From positions 1,426,001 to 1,490,000 of the forward strand of contig CM074129.1 of assembly GCA_037178625.1 (NCBI GenBank): DNA of 64,000 nt, in the 5' to 3' direction. A model generated the notes under the pieces. That model ran no database searches. It was not told where the DNA came from and saw only the letters and a list, made by a program, of their open reading frames with translations. Below are positions 24,140 to 33,443 of the stretch, one piece after another (position 1 is the first letter of the stretch; each line of letters begins with the position of its first letter). Position numbers and translations under genes: made by a program. This stretch comes from Skeletonema tropicum. Its lineage: Eukaryota; Bacillariophyta; Thalassiosirophyceae; Thalassiosirales; Thalassiosiraceae.

Positions 24140-25440
24140 TTGGGATGTTTTTGTCATGTGTGTAGCAAATGCGTCTAAGACCGAAGAAAGAAGGACAGAA
24201 ATCCAAATGTGACCCTTTCCCTGCTTCTCCTGATAGATGTGCAACGTCGTTTATGAATATGTACAGCATTTTCAAAATAAATAACGACCATGGCGTCCAC
24301 AACTCCGCCCTTGCTACCTTCGCCGCCGATGGGTGCATCACCCCAAAGCGCCGCCAACATCCACATAGAGTCGTTATCTACCGATGATGCTCAAGGAATA
24401 AACCGCCTCCTGCATTCATCTTTGTTTTGGGCCCTTCGACATATTATCTTGTGTCCGTTGATGAAAATAAAATAACGATCTTCTTCACATGCACGATAAC
24501 ATCTTCATGGACCGTGCTCGCCTACAGTGTTACACACCAATAATATCGGCGATTCAACAATATTATGAGCGCTTGCGGCGTGATCATCGGCTGGGGTCAC
24601 TGATAATGCTTATCTATCATTTACAAAGACATGCATGATTATTTATTTTGATCGGCATAGTCCACGTACATATTGCCAGAAGTGGCAGTAACAGCACTTG
24701 GGGATTGATGCTCTCTGTTTGGAGGTACGTGTGCTCTTTCATATTTTTATTTAATTTGATCACAAATACAACGCCATTGTCCTCGCCACTAAAATTAATC
24801 ATTTTGTTGTCTCCCCCCTCCCCAACTTTGTTATTTAACAGACGACATCATTTATTAATTCGACAGATCCACTCCCCCTCCGCCTCCACTGTTATCCAAT
24901 CAGACGCCGGAATCACTCGGCTACTTTGTTTTGATCATCTACACCACAGAGTTTTACTCAGATATTATACAACTGAAGCATCAAATCAACCGAAGTTTGT
25001 GTTTGGGGGGGATTCTTTTATATATAGCAACTCGTCAAGATTGTCTGCCACATCGACATAGATGTGCCCGACGAAAGGTGGAAGCTACGTGCGAGAAACT
25101 AATCCCGGGAGTTATAAGACGGACTGCACTGGACTTGAAGCTATCTAAAGATCCCCTCTGTTCTAAGAAGTGATTAACTTTGCAAGTTGGAGTCCTTTCA
25201 GCCGTCATACTGAAACCTCTTTCTTTCACCGCACTTTTGGGACGCACAGCTGAACGTTGGGACGGTGACTCCTTATTGTGCCATCTGAGATATTGATCAT
25301 TATGAGCGTTGCACGAACGAACCGTTGAGCTGCTATATGGAGGACGAAACCTCTTGGCAGATTTGGTAATAATATTATTGCAGCAATGGGTCCCTTCTTG
25401 GAACGATTAACTTTGAGGTACGTGCTATTCAATATTTCTT
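24140..25440. other. E3 internal sequence without recognised genes
   Basis: Only short frames are present, none with recognisable features. The segment is AT-rich with local CCTCCCC-type patches and could be captured host DNA. No RNA gene was recognised. Confidence 0.4.
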
Positions 25441-25629
25441 ATTTAGTTTGTTCACAAATGCTAAGCCATTGTCTAACATGGGTGAGTTTGTTGCTCTCTA
25501 TTATGATAAAACTCCCAAATTGGAAGTGGAATGCTCTTCGTGCACACATCATCCTCATTGGCTGAGATGGCATTCAATTGAAGGAGGAAGCATCTATTTC
25601 TGTTCTACTGTGGAAACCGATTGTTCATC

Positions 25630-27480
25630 ACAGATGTCATTACTTGTCTACTTGACTGGAGTCTCTTCAGTTGTGCTTTAAGAAGTCTCTTCAGATGTGC
25701 GTTGGTGGGAGCAGCAGCACTCCTTCCCTTGCAATACCTCAATTGCAGATGTCATTACTCGTCTATGGTATTTCGCTGTTGTCGTCGGAGTCTCTTCAGA
25801 TGTGTGGCGGAGTGAAGCAGCAGCACTGCCGTTACAATACCTCAAGTCTCATGCCTTGGCCAGTGGATGTCACTACTTGCCCTCTACATGAGGAACTCTT
25901 GCCATCAGAGTCTCTTCAGTTCTGCAGTGGTCGGAGCAGTGGCACTCTCCTTCAATACCTCAAGTCTCATGCCTTGGCTGGTGGATGTCACTACTTGCCC
26001 TCTACATGAGGAACTCTTGCCATCAGAGTCTCTTCGGTTGTTCATTACGGAGTCACTTCAGTTCTGCAGTGGTACTCTTGCCATCGGAGTCTCTTCGGTT
26101 GTTCATTACAGAGTCTCTTTAGTTCTGCAGTGGTCGGAGCAGCGGTACTCTCCTTCAATACCTCAAGTCTCATGCCTTGGCCGGTGGATGTCACTACTTG
26201 TTCTCTGCACGAGGAACTCTTGCCATCGGAGTCTCTTCTGTTGTTCATTACGGAGTCTCTTCAGTTCTGCAGTGGTCGGAGCATTGGCACTCTCCTTCAA
26301 TACCTCAAGTCTCATGCCTTGGCCGGTGGATGTCACTACTTGCCCTCTGCACGAGGAACTCTTGTCATCGGAGTCTCTTCGGTTGTTCATTACGGAGTTT
26401 CTTTAGTTCTGCAGTGCTCTAAGCAGCGGTACTCTCCTTCAATACCTCAAGTCTCATGCCTTGGCCGGTGGATGTCACTACTTGTCCTCTGCACGAGGAA
26501 CTCTTGCCATCAGAGTCCTCTCTTCGGTTGTTCATTACGGAGTCTCTTCAGTTCTGCAGTGGTCGGAGCATTGGCACTCTCCTTCAATACCTCAAGTCTC
26601 ATGCCTTGGCCGGTGGATGTCACTACTTGCCCTCTGCACGAGGAACTCTTGCCATCGGAGTCTCTTCGGTTGTTCATTACAGAGTTTCTTTAGTTCTGCA
26701 GTGCTCGAAGCAGCGGTACACTCTCCTTCAATACCTCAAGTCTCATGCCTTGGGCGGTGGATGTCACTACTTGTCCTCTGCACGAGGAACTCTTGCCATC
26801 GGAGTCTCTTCGGTTGTTCATTACGGAGTCTCTTCAGTTTTGCAGTGGTCGGAGCAGTGGCACTCTCCTTCAATACCTCAAGTCTCATGCCTTGGCCGGT
26901 GGATGTTCTGCTCTTCAGTTCTGCAGTGGTCGGAGCAGCGGTACTCTCCTTCAACCATCAGAGTCTCTTCAGTTGTTCATTACGGAGTCTCTTTAGTTGT
27001 AGGCTATAAAGAGGTGAGTACTGGCTGCTTGTAATAGCTCTTCTTACATCAATGTCATCCTCAAACTTATATCTGTGCATGACCTATGGAGCTCTCCTTC
27101 AACAGCACCTCAAGTCTCATGCCTTTGCCTGTGGATGTCACTACTTGCCCTCTACATGAGGAACTCTTGCCATCGGAGTCTCCTCAGTTTTTCATCACGG
27201 AGTCTCTTCAGTTCTGCTGTGGTCTGAGCAGTGGCACTCTCCTTCAATACCTCAAGTCTCATGCCTTGGCTCGTTGATGTCGTTACTTGTCTACACGACA
27301 AGCTCTTGCCGTAGGAGTCTCTTCGGTTGTGCTTTACGAAGTCTCATACCTCAAGTCTCGTCAGTTGTGCATTATGGAGTCCTTCAGTTGTGCAGTTGTG
27401 GAGGAAGCAGCATCTATTCCCTTGCAATATCTCGAGTCTCATGCTTTTGGCCGGTGGGTTGACATAGCTTTTGTCTCTAC
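25630..27480. repeat. Minisatellite, ~142-bp unit, about 11 copies
   Basis: The unit contains CTCAAGTCTCATGCCTTGG, GGATGTCACTACTTGCCCTC, GGAACTCTTGCCATCGGAGT and TTCAGTTCTGCAGTGGTCGG. CAAGTCTCATGCCTT recurs at spacings of 141-145 bp through 26161, 26306, 26447, 26591, 26736 and 26880. Flanking copies are more diverged. Because unit length is not a multiple of three in many copies, several overlapping frames stay open; none looks like a real protein. Confidence 0.9.
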
Positions 27481-27599
27481 TGTGTAAGGGGAATGCTCAT
27501 TGTGCTGGACGCAATTGTTGTCTACATGGCTCTTGCTGTTGGAGCCTCTTGTCTTTGGAAGGGTAATGTTGAACAACTGTACCTATTCGTTTTTGAGAG

Positions 27600-28100
27600 G
27601 GTTCGATGCAGGAATAAAGAGGTGAGTCTATCTTGGCTCATGTATTTGCTTCTCTTACAACAACATTGTTCGCTAAACTTATTCTTGTATTGCCTTCGGC
27701 ATCCTCTTTGCTTGGCGCAGGGACAAGAGGTGAGACTTTGTTGCTGCCTCTTGGAGATTCTTTCACGCACATTGCCATTCGCTAACTATTTCTGCTTGTC
27801 ACTGACATCATCTTGGCTCAACGCAGGGACTAAAATAATTTTACTTTGGCGTGTCCAAGTAACAAAGAGGTGAGAATATGATGTGGCATGTATTAGATTC
27901 TTTCACGACTGTTGGCTAAACTTCTTTGTTGTCTCTTTTGTCTGCAGACAAGCTATGTGCAATTGAATTCCGTTCGGCTCGTTGCAGGAATCAAAAGGTA
28001 AGAGTCTGATGCTCTGCTTGTAATAGCTTCTTTCACACACTGTATACCATTTGCTAAACTGATGCTGTTGTTGCTATCCTTTACCCTCAGACACCATCTT
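27600..28100 (+). repeat. Chain of four intron-like units with micro-exons
   Basis: Predicted introns 27622-27720, 27730-27826, 27870-27947 and 27998-28090 each begin GTGAG or GTAAG, contain a GCTAAAC/GCTAACT branch-like motif, and end GCAG or TCAG. The intervening would-be exons are 9, 43 and 50 nt; a 10-nt one precedes the first intron (27612-27621). Exon ends resemble each other (AAAGAG, ACAAGAG, AAAAG). The pattern suggests tandem duplication of an intron-bearing unit. Whether any transcript is spliced is unknown. Confidence 0.55.
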
Positions 28101-28592
28101 GGCTCACTCCTTTGGTTTGGCTTAGTAGAGTCTAATGATAACAAGAGCAAGAAACCTTCCTCTATCAGAAGTGACAGAGGTTCCGTAGGCATTAGCTCAC
28201 CATTGAGTCCATGTGTCATTTGTCATTTGGGAACACACTTGTTCCATAACTGCAGCCAGCTCACCATGGAAGTAATAGTAATAAAGCTTTGTTACATATT
28301 GTGTGTCATGTCATGTGATGTTATGGATTTTAATGGTTGTTAAACATGTGTCATGCAATAAAATGTTACAAAAATCAGAATATATTCTGATGAGATACAC
28401 ATTTTATTCTGATCTAGAGTTTTTTTATTCTGACAGCTGACAGATTTTACTCTGATATAAAGTTTCTTTATACTGATGCTTCCATTTCATAATCTGACAG
28501 TCAGAAGAGCATCAGATGAGCCTCTGATAACACAATCACAAATCTGATGCATTGGGAGAAAATATGATATCACAATATTCCAGTTTCAGAGG

Positions 28593-28706
28593 ATGATTCA
28601 ATAGTCATCTCGACGGCGATAGCTACGGCTGCGTCGATGGTATTCAGGACTACGAGAGCGAGACCTAGAGCGAGAACGAGAGCGCTCACGTCGGTCATGC
28701 CTGTAC
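28593..28706 (-). other. Element A segment: gag 3' tail / start of pol frame
   Basis: This short piece of A lies between E3 and E2. In the gag frame it encodes an Arg-Ser-rich tail (RRERSRSRSRSRSRSPEY) ending at a stop. The overlapping +1 frame has no stop and could lead into protease. The last 46 bp (28661-28706) reappear at 31995-32040. Confidence 0.7.
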
Positions 28707-31700
28707 CTCTGAAGTGGGATAATGCCTTTATGGGTTTTTGTATCTTGCTCATCAGAATTCTTGTCAACTTCAAATTCTGATATTATTCCGATGTCAAAGA
28801 ATAAGAATTTCTAGTATCAAAATCTTTAATTTCTTGCATTGGTAAGAAAAGGCCGAGTGTCAAAATAAATATGTCGCACATCAGACACAAATTCTAAACA
28901 TCAAAATAAACATATCATGCATCAGAATTAAAATTTTGTAAATCAGAATTTTGTGACTGATTCCAGAATTTAAATTTTGACACACTTATTTTGTCACAAT
29001 TTGATTCTGATCCCGATCAAATTTATAAGCATATTTTAGGATTTGTAATTCAAGCATCGAAGTATTTATTGTGGTGAATCAAATCAAATAACACAAACAT
29101 GATTTATTACATTAAATTCAATATGCAATGATGATTCAACCACTGATAACTCCGCTCATACTCCGCTCATATCTGGCACTTCAAGTGTACCCATTCCCAC
29201 AAGAGCATCTGCCACTATGAACTCGAACTTGTCTTCATCTGTAGCAGCAATGCTATCTTCATCATCATCACCCAAATCTAGTTTGAAATACTGAGGAACC
29301 CAGCAATTATCGCTGAACTGCTTCATGTTGGAGATGAAGTCATCCCATGTCTCTTTGCAAACCTGCCATGCTTTCTCATCTTTCATAAGCTTGTCAAAAG
29401 ATTCTTGGAGGGCTTTAAAGTGACGAATCCCTTCCTTGGTCCAACCCGACTGGAGGTATTTGTTCTTGACATTAGCACCCTTTGAATACTTCAACTTGGG
29501 CCCGGCAGATGATCTCTTCTTCTTCCTCTTTTGTCCTACAGCAGCAGGCTCCTCCTCCTCCTTCTCAGCAACATCAAGAGTGTCATTTCTCTTCTGTTCC
29601 TCCTCTCTTGCAGTTTCGATTTCCTTGATCCATCTGGGATGATAGTTCTCATACACCAGTACAGTAAATGCAAGATCGCTGGCAGTCAGATGGTCGAGCA
29701 CAGATTTATCTTGATTTGCCTTCAGCCATGCCTTGACTTCGTTCCTACCATATACTTCCGACCCATAGTAATAAATTAGATTGTGCAGCTGATTCAGTGC
29801 CATGTGATCTTGAGCTACGTTGACCCAATCATGATCGCTGTAAGACAAAAATGTCTCAAACTCTTTGCCAGCACCCTCGAAGCTCCTGCGAGTGTTGTGG
29901 AGGTCTGTTACAGATGATAGAACGAATGTGCACCCCCGAGATGGGGCAGTCACAATGATGTATGTTAGTTTGTATTATGATCCAGAATCAACAAGGATAC
30001 ACAGACTACTTACCTTTAAATGCCTTGCCACACCTCCCAATACAGTTACCTCTCAAAGTACTCAACTTTGCCCCAACTTTTGGCAGTGCCACGTTCCTAA
30101 AGTAATCATTTGTGCTTCCCACAAACGAGTCTGGAATAACCACCTGCTTCATGACAAATGCTGCAAATGGATGGGGATTGTCTGTATCATATTGCATCCA
30201 CCTTCCAGTAAAGTTCAAGAACTTATTCTGTGGCCAAATCATTTGAGCTGTACTTTCCTTGAGTGCAACGACATTACTCACATCCTCTGCTGCCGTTGCC
30301 CATAAGAGTTGTTTATTTTTCCCTACTCCGCCTTGGCCAGACTGCCTTCTCTCTAACTGCAGCTGCAGTCGTGCAACCTCAGCTGCATTTTCTTCACTTC
30401 TCCCCTTATACCACTCCATCATCTCCTTCATTGCATTGAGTTCACTGGTCTTGTATCCTATATTGCCATTACCATCATTATGGTTGTTATGTTGAATATC
30501 TTGACCACCAGACAACCGTCCTCCAACACCTTCATTAGCACGCTTGCCGATGCCATCATTACTTACCCTTGAACTTCTAAACATCGTGTTGCCTTCAGCT
30601 TTCTTTGTTGGGGACACTATCTTTTTCACTGTTTGCACAAGATACATTGTTAAGGTGTTGAATTTATGAACGCTGTTTATGTTTATGTTATGTCATTAGT
30701 TCGTTATTTTCAGTTTCAGATGGCATTGGTCGTTTTTGAATTCTTCTACGATGTTTTCTGTTTCTCTTTCTGATAATTTTTAAAACAACGTTGGAATTGA
30801 TACCCAGTGTCGAACTTCCTTGGGGGGTCTTTCAACGCTTTCCACTTTCCCTCTGACTCCTCCTACTCCTAATTTTGATACTTACCATAACATGAGGACA
30901 TCAACAATGCCACCAACGAAGCGGAAGCAGACAGGGCAGAAGCAGACAGGGCGGCAATGTGCTTGTGGTGTTATCTTCGCAACACCTAGAGCATATGGGA
31001 GGCATGCTACTGCCTGTCTTTATAACCAAAAAAGAACCTCAGCCCTTCATGTACACCATGGACGGCATTCAATCACAGGCACATTCAACAACATCAACAA
31101 TATTCCCGTAGCACTGCAAGAACAGGGTGTAGGTGGTCTCTCACTGAGGCAGCAACGAAACATCATTGTTAGTCAAAAACCAGAATTGGAGGAAAGCCTG
31201 GCTGAAGGACGTCAGGAACAGCATGCTTTATGGTATGCATCTCATCTTAGCAGCATGAAGAATCCTAACTCAAATACAACAAATGATCATGCCGATGCCA
31301 CAAACAGTCAAACCAATGACAATGATATGAACTGGGGAGAAGATGCCCATATGCTATCCAACACCACATTGTGTGACAGTCCCGATCATCAAGTGATTGA
31401 TGAAATTGCCAAGAATGCCAATGATCAACAAGCAGAATATGAAAACTACACCTTCCCCCAGAGTGATCCTACTCCTGAACCTATCTTTCCCATTGATGGT
31501 GAATATCAATCCAAGGGAAACGTCAAATTCAGTGGGAAAGTCTCCCACTCAGCAGCAGCTGGACTACAACTCATGCATGTGTTGGGTAGTCATACGTCTG
31601 ATCTCTCCCTGTATGATGATATAGTTCGCTTCATTGGTGATCTTGCCAACACTGGGTATGATTTCAAACAGCGACTTCCAAGCAGACACACTCTGCAAAC

Positions 31701-31994
31701 TACATGTGAAAAAACTTTCAACTACACCCAGCTCCAACCAAAGCTCGTGGAGGTGCCAGTGGCAACAATGACCTTACCAACTGTCAAGGTTCCGGTGTTT
31801 GATATCCAAGCAGTTCTTTCCAAGATGCTTTGTAATCCTATGTTGATGCAAAAGACAAACTTTGCTGCAGATTATGATATATACTCTGGTACTAGTAGTG
31901 TGTCGGCCAAAGATGAAATTGCATACTATGATGAAATACACACAGGACAGCGTTGGAAACCAGCTGTTGACCATTACTGTGCTGGAAAGGACAA
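28707..31994 (-). mobile_element. E2: one-ended inverted copy of E1
   Basis: The segment is the reverse complement of E1 20132-23419. Coordinates sum to 52126 throughout, so there are no indels; only a few substitutions were noticed, for example near 30552 and 30748. The left end is a complete E1 right terminus at a GTAC target. The right end stops inside the transposase gene, after GTGCTGGAAAGGACAA, with no terminal repeat, and is followed by a second copy of 46 bp of the target. It cannot move by itself unless E1 supplies both enzyme and a usable second end. Confidence 0.9.
29156..30647 (-). CDS. E2 copy of the E1 accessory protein gene
   Basis: Exons 30647-30014 and 29904-29156 match the E1 gene at 21479-22970, including the splice sites. 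A visible amino-acid difference is Ser to Ile in the sequence DGSGKRANEG. All 460 codons are intact. The gene could still be expressed from this location. Confidence 0.7.
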
Positions 31995-32043
31995 AGACCT
32001 AGAGCGAGAACGAGAGCGCTCACGTCGGTCATGCCTGTACTAA
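30892..32043 (+). pseudogene. E2 transposase, 5' fragment with chimeric tail
   Basis: The frame equals E1's transposase from its ATG through DHYCAGKD. It then crosses the E2 edge at 31994 into antisense gag sequence, adding a short Arg/Glu/Ser-rich tail before the stop at 32041-32043. It keeps the N-terminal zinc-finger-like segment but lacks the whole DDE core. Such a protein could in principle bind ends without catalysis, a possible repressor, but this is speculation. Confidence 0.8.
31995..32040 (+). repeat. 46-bp duplicated target at the broken end of E2
   Basis: The bases from AGACCTAGAG to CCTGTAC are the same as 28661-28706, in the same orientation, on the other side of E2. The duplication ends exactly at the GTAC used as insertion target. 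Confidence 0.92.
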
Positions 32044-32914
32044 TGATCACGACCACCACCACCAGAACGCATGTCTCTGAGTGCGGCTGCAATTTCGCTT
32101 TTGATGAGGTCCTTCACAGATCCTTCTTCTTTTTCGTGATCGCGTAGTTGACGGTTTTCACCATCACGCCTCTTCTTTTGACCATTGACTTCGTAGTTGC
32201 GGCATTGAACCGTAGGATGGGTAAACCAAGCTTTGACTCCATTCTTCTGACAGTTGCCACACCCACCGTCTTTGGGATTTTCAGGCGTAGGTTTAGTACT
32301 TGGATTGCCACCACCACCACCTCCACCGCCACCTCCACCATTCTTCTTCTGGTTTCTAGGGTTGGGGTTGGAAGCTCCTCCGTTCTTGGTAGACTTATCC
32401 TTTTCATTTGAAGCGCGTTGGGTCTTCTGCTGAACCAAGATGGCGTCAATGCGAGCGACCAAAGGCTCCAGCTCTGTTTCAAGTAGACGAGTTGGGGACG
32501 TCACTCGAAGAGAATCCCTAACCTCTCTGGGCATGCTGGCCAAGACAATCTTGCACAGCTCCACTTCGTTGTAGGGAACGTTGGCACGTGGAATACTAGC
32601 GTTGTCCGCGTACTGTTCATCATCTTTGTAGGTTGTAAGGAGACGTAGATATTGATTGATTGCTGTGATCATCCCTACCCACTGCTTGCATGTGAATGCA
32701 CGATGGAATTTAATGTTGGATTCCAAGTAGCTTCTGGTTGCTTCCGCGAGGCCGTAACCATGTTGCTCGACTAACAATAAATTAGCGCACTTGAGAATAT
32801 CCTTAAGAGTTTTCAAACGAGGCCCTGTTTCTGTTTGAGTGCAGAGCATCGCTTTACGACACATCAAGTAGTCTGATGTTTCGTCTTTGTCATCGAAGAC
32901 CGTCCCTGTGTAAG
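32040..32914 (-). CDS. gag: Gag C-terminal part (element A)
   Basis: In the minus frame, the capsid-like helical region (ETSDYLMCRKAML... VEQHGYGLAEATRSYLESN... AFTCKQWVGMITAIN) is followed by a spacer, a Lys/Asn/Gly-rich linker with 12 consecutive Gly, and a zinc-knuckle-like CGNCQ...THPTVQC site (C-x2-C-x10-H-x4-C, a longer loop than usual). A basic tail follows, ending GGGGRDH and TAG at 32040. The first true A codons are at the GTAAG at 32910-32914; an ATG at 32939 that seems to start the frame comes from LTR-B. N-terminal gag sequence continues at 38796-39249. Gag would form the particle and bind element RNA. Confidence 0.85.
32910..32914 (+). repeat. Target duplication GTAAG of element B, left copy
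   Basis: GTAAG at 32910-32914 and 38791-38795 flank B; rejoining there restores the gag frame of A. Confidence 0.9.
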
Positions 32915-33443
32915 TCTCAAGTTGAGAATTATCTGTCATAAGACCGTCAAACAGAGTCGGGATAATCTAAGCGAACATTCAGGCGGATACACGGATTGGA
33001 GCGAGATCGGTGGACTTGTGAGGAGGATCGTAGAGTACCAGGAAACGAAGGCAGTGTTGAGACGTCTAATTCTATCTTAAGCCGGACACGAAGCACTGAA
33101 GCTCTGCTGTTGTGCGTCCTACTCGACTATCGAAGTATTGATGTAGTACAGTGTGCCTTGAGGCAGCGGATGTATTCCAACGTAGTTATTACTATTTCAT
33201 TATTCTTATTATTTATTGTGTCATGGTCATTGGATTTAGTATCTTGTGTAAAGATATGGCGGGAAAATAAGTTCTGCTGAACCGACGATCGCGGAAGATT
33301 CGACGTTCAACTTGCGGTAGATAAATGGGACGATTCCCATTAATCGGGATATGAGTATCTTCAATATCCATAAGTAGTGTACCATTGATGACATACTGGT
33401 ACGATTGCGGTTGCGCTCATCTGCTTTCTTACATAAGTTGACA
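32915..33443 (-). repeat. LTR-B, 3' copy
   Basis: This 529-bp LTR matches 38262-38790. On the minus strand it starts TGTCAACTTATG and ends CAACTTGAGA. The C-terminal ~70 codons of the B ORF lie inside this LTR. Confidence 0.9.

Larger units (their letters stand above)
23891..28592. mobile_element. E3: non-autonomous relative of E1
   Basis: The 4,702-bp element has perfect 21-bp inverted ends (starting CTCTGAAACTGG and ending with its complement at 28592). The ends are related to the E1 termini CTCTGAAGTGGG and are followed by the same GTTTTTGCAGTTTA-like and TCAGAAT subterminal sequences. It lies in element A just upstream of the protease ATG, at the gag/pol junction. No transposase is encoded. 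Inside are unrelated sequence (24140-25440), a minisatellite (25630-27480) and a chain of intron-like units (27600-28090). No clear target duplication is visible (AATC on the left, GATG on the right), so it may be old, altered at its edge, or differently bounded by a few bases. Confidence 0.75.

Noticed and set aside
25630..27480. Regular direct repeats resembling a CRISPR array
   Set aside because: Units are about 142 bp and repeat throughout their length, without short repeats alternating with unique spacers; the setting is a eukaryotic transposon.
31892..32092. Minus-strand frame crossing the edge of E2
   Set aside because: It is a chimera of antisense transposase sequence and the element A pol frame created by the insertion junction.
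32937..32939. ATG as the start codon of element A gag
   Set aside because: It lies in LTR-B; sequence on the far side of B (38796 onward) continues the gag frame upstream.
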